From NCBI GenBank assembly GCA_947581665.1, contig CANPVI010000127.1, forward strand, positions 1 through 5,018: DNA of 5,018 nt, given 5' to 3'. A program made the position numbers and the translations under genes. Of this stretch, positions 1-4,861 are shown in pieces. The notes below the pieces were generated by a model, which saw only the letters and a program-made list of their open reading frames with translations, did not search any database and was not told the origin of the DNA. The DNA is from an uncultured Atopobiaceae bacterium (GTDB lineage Bacteria > Actinomycetota > Coriobacteriia > Coriobacteriales > Atopobiaceae). The number at the start of each line of letters is the position of its first letter. Within the stretch, counting starts at the first letter, position 1.

Positions 1-194
1 ATGGGGTCCTTGAGCTCGATCTCCTTGGCGACGGAGACGCCGTCGTTGGTGATGGTGGGGGCGCCGTAGGAGCGCTCGAGCGCCACGTAGCGGCCCTTCG
101 GGCCCATGGTGGTGGTGACGGCGTCGGCGAGCGTGTTCACGCCCTTGGCGAGGCGAGTGCGGGCGTCGCCCCCGAATTTAATGTCCTTGGCCAT
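1..194 (-). CDS. groEL: Chaperonin GroEL (Hsp60), N-terminal part, cut by window edge
   Basis: Sixty-four complete codons at the start of the 60-kDa chaperonin, the ATP-driven folding chamber that works with GroES in the cytoplasm. The translation begins MAKDIKFGGDARTRLAKGVN and contains the family signatures TTTMGPKGR (residues 27-35, nucleotide-binding region of the equatorial domain) and GAPTITNDGVSVAKEIEL (44-61). In E. coli the corresponding motif is TITKDG; here Lys is Asn, a change I recall as common in actinobacterial homologues. The start is fixed by a strong AGGAGG (CCTCCT on the plus strand at 204-209), 9 nt before the ATG. The gene lies 55 nt downstream of groES on the same strand, with no terminator seen between them, so it is the second gene of the groES-groEL operon. 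About 480 further residues should lie outside the window. Confidence 0.97.
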   Translation of the reverse strand, partial: MAKDIKFGGDARTRLAKGVNTLADAVTTTMGPKGRYVALERSYGAPTITNDGVSVAKEIELKDP

Positions 195-249
195 AGGGTT
201 CATCCTCCTGAAGATGATGGGGAAATGCGGGTGAAATGCCTGCTAAGCG

Positions 250-540
250 CTAGTGCTCGATGATGGCGTAGATGTCGTCGGCGCGAAGGAGCAGGAGCTC
301 CTCGGCGTCCACCTTCACCTCGGTGCCGCCGAACTTGCCGAAGAACACCTCGTCGCCCACCTTCACGTCGAGCGGCATGTGCTCGCCCTTGTCGTCGAGC
401 TTGCCGGGGCCCACGGCGATGACCTCGCCGCGCTGGGGCTTCTCCTGAGCGCCGGAGGAGATGTAGAGGCCGGTGGCCGTCTTCTCCTCCTTGGGGGCGG
501 GCTTCACGAGCACGCGATCACCCAGAGGCTTGAGTTTCAT
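250..540 (-). CDS. groES: Co-chaperonin GroES (Hsp10)
   Basis: A 96-residue protein of normal family length. It forms the heptameric lid that caps GroEL and encloses substrate in the folding cavity. The start MKLKPLGDRVLVKP is the classical GroES N-terminus. The mobile loop that docks on GroEL spans about residues 17-34, with the contact tripeptide L25-Y26-I27 in the position of E. coli I25-V26-L27. GEVIAVGPGK (38-47), VKVGDEVFF (59-67) and the C-terminal LLLRADDIYAIIE are also typical. The start at 538-540 is chosen over a much longer upstream reading because AGGAGG (plus-strand CCTCCT 545-550) lies 4 nt before it and the protein aligns with the family from Met1. It is the first gene of the operon, under the CIRCE-containing promoter at 630-695, so heat or protein-folding stress through HrcA is the likely regulation. 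Confidence 0.98.
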   Translation of the reverse strand: MKLKPLGDRVLVKPAPKEEKTATGLYISSGAQEKPQRGEVIAVGPGKLDDKGEHMPLDVKVGDEVFFGKFGGTEVKVDAEELLLLRADDIYAIIEH

Positions 541-604
541 GGATCCTCCTTTTCGTGCGCCGAAGTGCGCTTTGATGACGGGTGCGCGGCCTCGGGGCCT
601 CGCG

Positions 605-624
605 ACGCGACGATGCCGTCGCGT
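605..624 (-). other. Short perfect hairpin in the groES 5' untranslated region
   Basis: ACGCGACG and CGTCGCGT form a perfect 8-bp stem with a 4-nt ATGC loop, between the CIRCE operator and the groES ribosome binding site. It would be transcribed within the groES leader. It has no T-tract, so it does not look like a terminator. A role in mRNA stability is possible but is inference. Confidence 0.45.
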
Positions 625-629
625 GGCGT

Positions 630-656
630 TTGGCACTCGAAGCCGCTGAGTGCTAA
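630..656 (-). promoter_or_regulatory. CIRCE operator (HrcA binding site)
   Basis: TTGGCACTC, a 9-nt spacer, then GAGTGCTAA. The CIRCE consensus is TTAGCACTC-N9-GAGTGCTAA, so one half-site is perfect and the other differs by one base (A to G at the third position). The spacer length is exact. CIRCE is bound by the heat-shock repressor HrcA. Its position just downstream of the -10 box and upstream of groES is the standard arrangement for repression of groESL. hrcA itself is not in the window. Confidence 0.96.
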
Positions 657-666
657 TCCACGCGCT

Positions 667-695
667 ATGGTACCCACGTGCCCCCATGGTCACAA
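667..695 (-). promoter_or_regulatory. Probable groES-groEL promoter
   Basis: On the minus strand TTGTGA (plus coordinates 690-695) and TACCAT (667-672) are separated by exactly 17 nt. Each hexamer matches the housekeeping sigma consensus at four of six positions. The predicted transcription start falls at the edge of the CIRCE element, so bound HrcA would block initiation. The assignment rests on spacing and context, not on strong hexamers. Confidence 0.6.
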
Positions 696-789
696 GGCCC
701 ACATAGAAAATCTCCACTATTCACACTTAGATTTTCCCGCCGCACAGGCGCCCGAGGGGCACGCTCACGCTCTGGGGATTCTGTAGGGA

Positions 790-819
790 TTCAGACTGCG
801 CGGGGCGCTGGGGTAAAAT
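790..819 (+). promoter_or_regulatory. Candidate promoter for the membrane-anchored protein gene
   Basis: TTCAGA (790-795, four of six) and TAAAAT (814-819, five of six) are separated by 18 nt. TAAAAT is the best -10-like hexamer I found in this GC-rich leader. Transcription would start near 826, leaving a leader of about 60 nt before the ATG at 888. A TTGACC further downstream (826-831) has no matching -10 box at the right distance. Confidence 0.42.
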
Positions 820-876
820 CCGGCGTTGACCTTTGCAGCACGCACACACTGCGGCACGCGAACACACGACCTTGGC

Positions 877-882
877 AAGGAG
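877..882 (+). promoter_or_regulatory. Ribosome binding site that decides the start at 888
   Basis: AAGGAG lies 5 nt before the ATG at 888. The same frame is open from 678, but that upstream ATG lies within the groESL promoter and has no Shine-Dalgarno sequence. Confidence 0.8.
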
Positions 883-887
883 TTGAC

Positions 888-1772
888 ATGGCACGCCACA
901 TGAAGGGCCAAATGGATCCGCAAACGCCCACGCCCGAGGCGGCCCAGCACACGCAGGTGCGTCCCGCCGACACGCAGAAACCCTCCGCGACGCCGTCGCC
1001 CTACGAGGACGCGCCGCGCAACGACGCGGGAAACGCCAACGTCAACCTCGACATCCCCGAGAAGAAGCCGCATCGCAAGTGGCCGCTCGTGCTCCTGCTC
1101 ATCGTCATCATCGTCTGTGGCGTGCTCTTCATCGGGCGCTTCGTCTGGCCGGACTTCTTCAACAGCATCCCGGTGATCGGCGACGTGTTCGGCACGCAGA
1201 ACGAGCAGCCGGTGGAGGATGAGAACGCCACGAACCCCGAGGGCACCGAGGGCGAGGAGGGCGACGGCTACGAGAAGCCCGGCATCCCCGAGCATCCCGG
1301 CTCCATCACCGAGGACCAGACCGGCTCGGTGCAGGCCCCCGACGGCGCCACCTACAACCTGTCCTCCGACCTGCGCTCCGAGGTGAAGCTCGAGAGCGTG
1401 TCCGATGACGGCATCGTGCTGCGCTTCATGAGCGACCCCGAGGCCGCCTACACGACGATCCACGTGACGAGCTGCGAGGTCAACGGCGAGGCGATCGATC
1501 CGTTCGCCGAGCCGGCGCAGATCCACTACACGCTCCACAACGAGTTCACGGGCGATACCTCCGAGACGCCCGACCCGTACTTCATCATCAGCCCGGTGGA
1601 CGGCGGCCAGGATTCGACCACGCTCACCATCCGCATGGACGGCTTCACTGCGGCGGACTACGCGTCGGTCAAGCTCGGCATCGACCAGACGTTCGCCTAC
1701 GGGCGCCTCTCCACGGGCGAGTACGACGTTGCCGACGTGAACGGCCTCTTCGTGGAGATCACCCGCGCCTAG
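888..1772 (+). CDS. Single-pass membrane-anchored protein with extracytoplasmic domain, function unknown
   Basis: A 294-residue protein that I do not recognise. Residues 1-58 are a Pro/Thr/Gln/Asp-rich, probably disordered segment. A basic patch, KKPHRK (59-64), precedes one transmembrane helix at about 66-87 (PLVLLLIVIIVCGVLFIGRF). Positive-inside charge places the N-terminus in the cytoplasm and the rest outside. Residues about 103-150 form a very acidic Glu/Gly/Pro/Asn linker (QNEQPVEDENATNPEGTEGE). Residues 150-294 look like a compact beta-rich domain with many alternating strands, such as DGIVLRFM, TTIHVTSCEV, PYFIISPV and TTLTIRMDGF. No enzyme motif, lipobox or sortase signal is visible. 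The start is fixed by AAGGAG 5 nt upstream. It is divergent from groES and appears monocistronic, ending before hairpins and a terminator-like stem. A surface sensor or binding protein is possible, but no function can be assigned. Confidence 0.88.
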   Translation: MARHMKGQMDPQTPTPEAAQHTQVRPADTQKPSATPSPYEDAPRNDAGNANVNLDIPEKKPHRKWPLVLLLIVIIVCGVLFIGRFVWPDFFNSIPVIGDVFGTQNEQPVEDENATNPEGTEGEEGDGYEKPGIPEHPGSITEDQTGSVQAPDGATYNLSSDLRSEVKLESVSDDGIVLRFMSDPEAAYTTIHVTSCEVNGEAIDPFAEPAQIHYTLHNEFTGDTSETPDPYFIISPVDGGQDSTTLTIRMDGFTAADYASVKLGIDQTFAYGRLSTGEYDVADVNGLFVEITRA

Positions 1773-1782
1773 TGGGGAAAAC

Positions 1783-1817
1783 GCGCGCTCGCCGGCCGGC
1801 GGGCGCGCCACGCGCCC
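1783..1817 (+). repeat. GC-only palindrome with an overlapping alternative hairpin
   Basis: Positions 1783-1808 form an almost perfect 26-nt palindrome, interrupted by one T/G (G-U wobble) pair at 1789/1802. It starts 11 nt after the stop codon of the preceding gene. Its right arm also forms a second perfect 7-bp stem with the following bases (1801-1807 with 1811-1817, loop CCA). The two structures cannot form together. They probably contribute to 3'-end formation or transcript stability. Confidence 0.55.
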
Positions 1818-1831
1818 ACGCGAGGAAGAGT

Positions 1832-1862
1832 AAAGGCCGCGACCCAATAGGGCGCGGCCTTT
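1832..1862. terminator. Terminator-like stem-loop after the membrane protein gene
   Basis: AAAGGCCGCG pairs perfectly with CGCGGCCTTT. An inner CCC/GGG extends the stem past a single bulged A, leaving an AATA loop. The A-run on one side and T-run on the other lie within the stem, so the same structure could act on either strand. No longer T-tract follows. It begins 60 nt after the stop codon at 1772. Confidence 0.78.
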
Positions 1863-2060
1863 CGCGTGGCTTTACGCGGGACGCCCTAGCAGGTTCGGCG
1901 CGAGACCAAACACGTCCCCCGATGAAAGCCTTCGCTACCCTACTACATTTGCGAGGTCAGCGCGCCGAACACGCCACGCTCGGCCTTTCACGAAGCGCTG
2001 AGCGCGCGGATTCGGGCCTTTGAGTACCCTAGGATCCATGCGATCGTGTCCCCTCGAGCG
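1863..2060. other. Intergenic region before the superoxide reductase gene
   Basis: About 200 nt with no supported gene. It must hold the superoxide reductase promoter, but I find no good -35/-10 pair. TACCCT occurs at 2025-2030 and again at 1937-1942 and fits the loose TAnnnT -10 pattern, without a convincing -35 hexamer at either place. A 7-bp inverted repeat, TCAGCGC (1957-1963) and GCGCTGA (1995-2001), is too short and too widely spaced to interpret. Confidence 0.45.
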
Positions 2061-2061
2061 A

Positions 2062-2066
2062 AAGGA
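2062..2066 (+). promoter_or_regulatory. Ribosome binding site that decides the start at 2073
   Basis: AAGGA lies 6 nt before the ATG at 2073. The only longer reading begins at a GTG at 2046, upstream of this site, and would add nine residues not expected in the desulforedoxin domain. Confidence 0.75.
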
Positions 2067-2072
2067 ACGGCG

Positions 2073-2453
2073 ATGTCCCTCAAGTTCTACAAGTGCCCCA
2101 CGTGCAACGACGTCGTGATCGACGGCGGCGAGTGCGATAACGAGCTCTCCTGCCATGGCGTGCCCATGGAGGAGCTCAAGGCCGATTCGGTGGAGGCCGC
2201 GCTCGAGAAGCACGTGCCCGACGTCCTGGTGGAGGGCAGTGTCGTCAAGGTGCAGGTGGGAAGCGTCATGCATCCCATGATCCCCGAGCACTACATCACC
2301 CTCATCGTGCTCGAGACCAAGAAGGGCTACCAGGTGGTGCACCTCGCACCCGAGGATGAGCCCAGCGCGGCGTTTGCGATTGCCCCTGGCGACGCGCCGG
2401 TTGCGGTGTACGAGTTCTGCTCGCTGCACGGTCTCTGGAAGTACGACTTCTAG
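2073..2453 (+). CDS. dfx: Desulfoferrodoxin-type superoxide reductase with altered desulforedoxin iron site
   Basis: A 126-residue, two-domain protein of normal family length. Superoxide reductase reduces superoxide to hydrogen peroxide at a non-haem iron site without releasing oxygen, and protects anaerobes in the cytoplasm. Residues 1-36 are the desulforedoxin-like domain (FYKCPTCNDVV, then ELSCHGVPM). The rest is the catalytic neelaredoxin-like domain. All iron ligands of the catalytic site are present: H47 in EKHVP, H67 in GSVMHPM, H73 in PEHYI, and C116 and H119 in FCSLHGLWK. E45 and K46 correspond to the conserved Glu-Lys pair near the active site. In the desulforedoxin centre the usual four cysteines (CxxC plus an adjacent CC) are C8, C11, C27 and a histidine at 28; C21 is an extra cysteine nearby. 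Electron donation is usually by rubredoxin, which is not seen here. The gene appears monocistronic, ending before a strong stem-loop. Confidence 0.95.
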   Translation: MSLKFYKCPTCNDVVIDGGECDNELSCHGVPMEELKADSVEAALEKHVPDVLVEGSVVKVQVGSVMHPMIPEHYITLIVLETKKGYQVVHLAPEDEPSAAFAIAPGDAPVAVYEFCSLHGLWKYDF

Positions 2454-2507
2454 GAAAGCCGTGGAGCCCACGGCGGCGTTCGTGGGTCGTGTCGCGCATT
2501 TCGTGCG

Positions 2508-2543
2508 GAAATCCCCGAAATCCCCTACGGATTCGGGGATTTC
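2508..2543. terminator. Strong stem-loop terminator after the superoxide reductase gene
   Basis: GAAATCCCCGAA (2508-2519) pairs perfectly over 12 bp with TTCGGGGATTTC (2532-2543), and TCC/GGA within the loop can extend the stem. The loop repeats the ATCCCC of the left arm. The T-run lies inside the right arm rather than after it, so this is not a textbook U-tailed terminator. Its position 55 nt past the stop codon and just before the next promoter makes termination the likely role. Confidence 0.75.
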
Positions 2544-2565
2544 ATATGGACGCGCGCGGAAGATA

Positions 2566-2594
2566 TTGACGCCGGAATGCGCAGTCGCGATCAT
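2566..2594 (+). promoter_or_regulatory. Probable promoter of the subtilase gene
   Basis: TTGACG (2566-2571, five of six) and GATCAT (2589-2594, four of six) are separated by 17 nt. The pair lies just after the stem-loop at 2508-2543. Transcription would start near 2601, giving a leader of about 70 nt. This supports separate transcription of the protease gene. Confidence 0.5.
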
Positions 2595-2660
2595 GCGCGG
2601 CTGATGAAACCACCGCGCGAAGACGTGGCCTCGCGCCCGTCGCGCGCACCTCGCCACCTC

Positions 2661-2666
2661 AGGAGA
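2661..2666 (+). promoter_or_regulatory. Ribosome binding site that decides the start at 2670
   Basis: AGGAGA ends 3 nt before the ATG at 2670. Upstream in-frame ATGs at 2577 and 2604 have no such site, and starting there would place about 30 Arg-rich residues before the signal peptide. Confidence 0.8.
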
Positions 2667-2669
2667 ACC

Positions 2670-4619
2670 ATGGCTCGCACCTCATTGGAACCTCGCCGCC
2701 TCGGAGAGGCGTTCGCCCTGCTCGTGGCCCTCGTGCTCGGCTGCTTTGCCGTGGGCGCGGGTACCGCGATGGGCGCCGAAACCCCCGACGCGCCGGACGC
2801 CGTGCCGGGCGAGATCCTCGTGGCCTTCGAGGACCCGGAGGCCGCCGAACTCTCCGTGGACGCCGCCGAGGGCACGGCGCAGGTCATGGCGCTCGACCTC
2901 GAGGAGGGCGAGCTTGGGGAGCTTCTCGCCGACGCGTCCGCCGACGAGGCGGCGCCCGCCATCGTGGAGGGCTTTGACGTGGAGGAGGCCGAGATCATCG
3001 CCTCCGACATCGCCGGCCAGTCGGTCGTCTCGCTCGAGCTCGCGAACGAGGACGACACGGACGCCCTCATCGACGCCCTCGACGCGATCCCCGGCGTCAT
3101 GGCCCAGCCGAACTACCGCTACCAGCTCGTGGACAGCACGAGCACGCAGAGCGTGCTTTTGAGCGACGAGTACTACGACCTCGAGTACTACCTCGGCCCG
3201 CTCGGCGACGGCTCGGGCGATTCCGGGGCGAACCTCGAGGCGGCCTGGCAGGCGCTCACCTCCGTCGACGACCTCTCGAGCGTGACGGTGGCGGTGATCG
3301 ACACGGGCCTCGACCTCTCGCACCCCGACCTCCAGGAAAACGTGCTCACCGACCTCGCCTACGACGCGTGGGCGGAAAAGCCGCTCGCGGGCGACAAGTA
3401 CGGCCATGGCACGCACGTGGCGGGCGAGATCGTCGCCACCGCGAACAACGGCATCGGCATTGCGGGTGCCGCGAGCGGCGCCTATGCCTCGCTGCCCGCC
3501 TCGCTCGTGCGCGTGCTGCCGGTGAACGTCTTCGATGACGACGATGGCGCGCCCGTCTCTGCCATCATCAGGGGCTTCGATTACGTCCTCGATCTCAAGA
3601 AGAGCGGCAAGGCGAGCGATATTCGCGTGGTGAACCTGAGCCTCGGCATCTACGAGCACGATCTCAGCGACAAGAACGACAAGCTCTTCCAGGACGGCAT
3701 CGACGAGCTCACGGAAAACGGCGTGCTCTGCGTGGCCTCCGGCGGCAACGGCGACGGCCATGATCCCTACACCGAGCCCTGCTATCCGAGCGACTACGAG
3801 AACGTGCTCAGCGTGACCTCGCTCACGCAGCAGGGTGCGAACAGCGAGTTCTCCGATTACAACATGTACAAGGACATCTCGGCGCCTGGCGAGGACATCG
3901 CCTCCACGACGCCGATTGCGGACGGCGCCTACGTCTACAGGAGCGGCACGAGCATGGCCTCGCCCATCGTCTCGAGCGCTGCGGCGCTCATCGCCTCGGC
4001 AAACCCCGATCTCACCCCCGCTGACATCCAGGGCATCATCTGCGAGACCGCAGCGCCCCTGCCCGACGATTCGAACTCGCACGCGGGCGAGACGGGCTCC
4101 GCGGGCGCCCTCGACGCCCATGCGGCCGTGGTGAGGGCGATCAAGCTCGGCGGCGGCAGCGTGCCCGAGCCCGGCGACGGCACCGCGCCCGTGTATCGGC
4201 TCTACAACACGTTCACCGGCGAGCACCTCCTCACCGCGGACCACAACGAGTACGTGACGCTGCGTCGCGACTACTACGGCAGCTGGCGAGGCGAGGGCGA
4301 GGGCTTCACGGTGAATCCCAAGGACGCCGAGGAGAGCGCGCCCGTGTACCGCCTCTACAACCCAAATAACGGCGACCACTTCTACACTGAGAGCGAAGCC
4401 GAGGTCGCGAGCCTCGAGGCGCTCGGGTGGCACAACGAGAGCATCGGCTGGCGGAGCGTGGGCGAGGACGAGGGCATACCGGTCTACCGGCTCTACAACC
4501 CGTTCATGACGGGCAACCAGGGTCGGGGCAACCACCTCTGGACCACCGACGCGAACGAGCTCGGCGACCTCACCTCCCTCGGCTGGCAGCTCGAGGAGTG
4601 CAACTGGCGCGCCTACTGA
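2670..4619 (+). CDS. Secreted subtilisin-like serine protease (S8) with three C-terminal DUF5648-like repeats
   Basis: A 649-residue exported endopeptidase. Residues 1-36 are a signal peptide: RR at 9-10, hydrophobic core about 14-30, probable cleavage after AMGA36. Residues about 45-153 are an acidic I9-like propeptide, starting VPGEILVAFED and ending PGVMAQPNYRYQL, expected to chaperone and inhibit until cleaved. The catalytic domain spans about 185-495, with D211 in VAVIDTGLDLSHPD, H246 in GHGTHVAG, oxyanion-hole N360 in VASGGNGDG and S428 in SGTSMASP; all are intact. C354 and C371 could form a disulfide. After a Gly/Pro-rich linker (494-506), three repeats begin PVYRLYN at 507, 558 and 604, with internal D/N-H-xx-T and LGW motifs resembling DUF5648. 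That repeat is found in secreted actinobacterial and clostridial proteins and may bind the cell wall or glycans (inference). No LPxTG or C-terminal membrane helix is seen. It has its own promoter candidate and is convergent with a tRNA-Ser gene. Confidence 0.95.
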   Translation: MARTSLEPRRLGEAFALLVALVLGCFAVGAGTAMGAETPDAPDAVPGEILVAFEDPEAAELSVDAAEGTAQVMALDLEEGELGELLADASADEAAPAIVEGFDVEEAEIIASDIAGQSVVSLELANEDDTDALIDALDAIPGVMAQPNYRYQLVDSTSTQSVLLSDEYYDLEYYLGPLGDGSGDSGANLEAAWQALTSVDDLSSVTVAVIDTGLDLSHPDLQENVLTDLAYDAWAEKPLAGDKYGHGTHVAGEIVATANNGIGIAGAASGAYASLPASLVRVLPVNVFDDDDGAPVSAIIRGFDYVLDLKKSGKASDIRVVNLSLGIYEHDLSDKNDKLFQDGIDELTENGVLCVASGGNGDGHDPYTEPCYPSDYENVLSVTSLTQQGANSEFSDYNMYKDISAPGEDIASTTPIADGAYVYRSGTSMASPIVSSAAALIASANPDLTPADIQGIICETAAPLPDDSNSHAGETGSAGALDAHAAVVRAIKLGGGSVPEPGDGTAPVYRLYNTFTGEHLLTADHNEYVTLRRDYYGSWRGEGEGFTVNPKDAEESAPVYRLYNPNNGDHFYTESEAEVASLEALGWHNESIGWRSVGEDEGIPVYRLYNPFMTGNQGRGNHLWTTDANELGDLTSLGWQLEECNWRAY

Positions 4620-4628
4620 GAATCTTTT

Positions 4629-4685
4629 CGCCGCAGACCCACTTTTTCGGTGCATCACATGCACCGAAAAAGTGGGTCTGCGGCG
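4629..4685. terminator. Perfect 27-bp palindrome between convergent genes (probable bidirectional terminator)
   Basis: The arms 4629-4655 and 4659-4685 are exact reverse complements over 27 bp around a 3-nt loop (CAC). It starts 10 nt after the protease stop codon and 11 nt past the 3' end of the convergent tRNA-Ser gene. An inner GC-rich hairpin (CGGTGCAT arms) is flanked by TTTTT on the left and AAAAA on the right within the stem. Neither strand therefore has a U-tract directly after the hairpin, which departs from the canonical intrinsic terminator. It could also be a copy of a dispersed palindromic element. Confidence 0.7.
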
Positions 4686-4696
4686 TAATGAGAGAA

Positions 4697-4785
4697 TGGC
4701 GGAGGGAGGGAGATTCGAACTCCCGAGACACTGGGTGCCCAACGGTTTTCAAGACCGCCGCATTCAACCGCTCTGCCATCCCTCC
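4697..4785 (-). tRNA. tRNA-Ser (anticodon UGA), intact, CCA encoded
   Basis: An 89-nt type II tRNA. The acceptor stem GGAGGGA/TCCCTCC is perfect, followed by discriminator G and a genomic CCA (plus-strand TGG 4697-4699). The anticodon loop CTTGAAA carries TGA (plus-strand TCA 4749-4751) on a 5-bp stem with one G-U pair. A long variable arm of about 17 nt follows, as in class II tRNASer. The T-arm GGGAG-TTCGAAT-CTCCC is perfect. It reads UCN codons, with U34 favouring UCA/UCG. The gene is convergent with the subtilase and separated from it by the 57-nt palindrome. A disrupted copy lies 5' of it on the same strand. Confidence 0.97.
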
Positions 4786-4791
4786 GTGGGG
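4715..4791. repeat. 77-bp direct repeat, copy 1 (within intact tRNA-Ser)
   Basis: Identical base for base to 4942-5018. It covers the tRNA from its 5' flank (CCCCAC on the minus strand) to the T-loop. The match ends at 4714/4941 (T versus G). The period between copies is 227 bp. Confidence 0.95.
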
Positions 4792-4795
4792 ATCT

Positions 4796-4826
4796 ATGCT
4801 AGCGCACAAATTGGGAAGTCTGGTAA
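4796..4826 (-). promoter_or_regulatory. Weak promoter candidate for the intact tRNA-Ser
   Basis: On the minus strand TAGCAT (4796-4801, four of six) ends 10 nt before the tRNA 5' end. TTACCA (4821-4826, four of six) lies 19 nt further upstream, which is longer than ideal. The distance suits a short tRNA leader. If this is not a promoter, the tRNA would depend on transcription from beyond the right edge. Confidence 0.3.
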
Positions 4827-4861
4827 CGATCGCTCGTCAGCGAGACCTGTTCGGGCCGCAC

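Larger units (their letters stand above)
541..887. other. Divergent intergenic region between groES and the membrane protein gene
   Basis: This 347-nt stretch holds no convincing gene. From left to right it contains the groES ribosome binding site, the leader hairpin (605-624), CIRCE (630-656), the groESL promoter (667-695), about 95 nt with nothing recognised, a plus-strand promoter candidate (790-819) and the ribosome binding site of the next gene (877-882). Open frames crossing it in both directions lack ribosome binding sites and overlap these elements. Confidence 0.7.

Noticed and set aside
541..717. N-terminal extension of GroES
   Set aside because: GroES aligns from MKLKPLGDRV. The extension overlaps the CIRCE operator and promoter.
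678..887. 70-residue N-terminal extension of the membrane protein
   Set aside because: It would begin inside the groESL promoter and lacks a ribosome binding site, whereas AAGGAG lies 5 nt before the ATG at 888.
765..1847. Minus-strand open frame (360 codons) opposite the membrane protein gene
   Set aside because: Low-complexity Arg/Val/Gly/Leu-rich translation with no ribosome binding site, crossing a terminator-like hairpin. The opposite strand has a coherent membrane protein with a good ribosome binding site.
1772..2023. 83-codon plus-strand open frame after the membrane protein gene
   Set aside because: It starts at the last base of the previous gene's stop codon, crosses the hairpins and the terminator-like stem, and encodes an Arg/Ala-rich peptide with no ribosome binding site.
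2577..2669. 31-residue N-terminal extension of the subtilase
   Set aside because: It overlaps the probable promoter, has no ribosome binding site and would put an Arg-rich stretch before a normal signal peptide that starts at 2670.
2730..2745. Possible lipobox (VLGC) in the subtilase signal peptide
   Set aside because: Leu at the -2 position is atypical, and the Cys lies in the middle of a hydrophobic core that continues to a good signal peptidase I site (AMGA).
2682..4742. Long minus-strand open frame (686 codons) opposite the subtilase
   Set aside because: It is a shadow of GC-rich coding sequence. The translation is Val/Arg/Ala/His-rich with no domain, has no ribosome binding site and runs into the tRNA, while the plus-strand protein has a complete catalytic triad.
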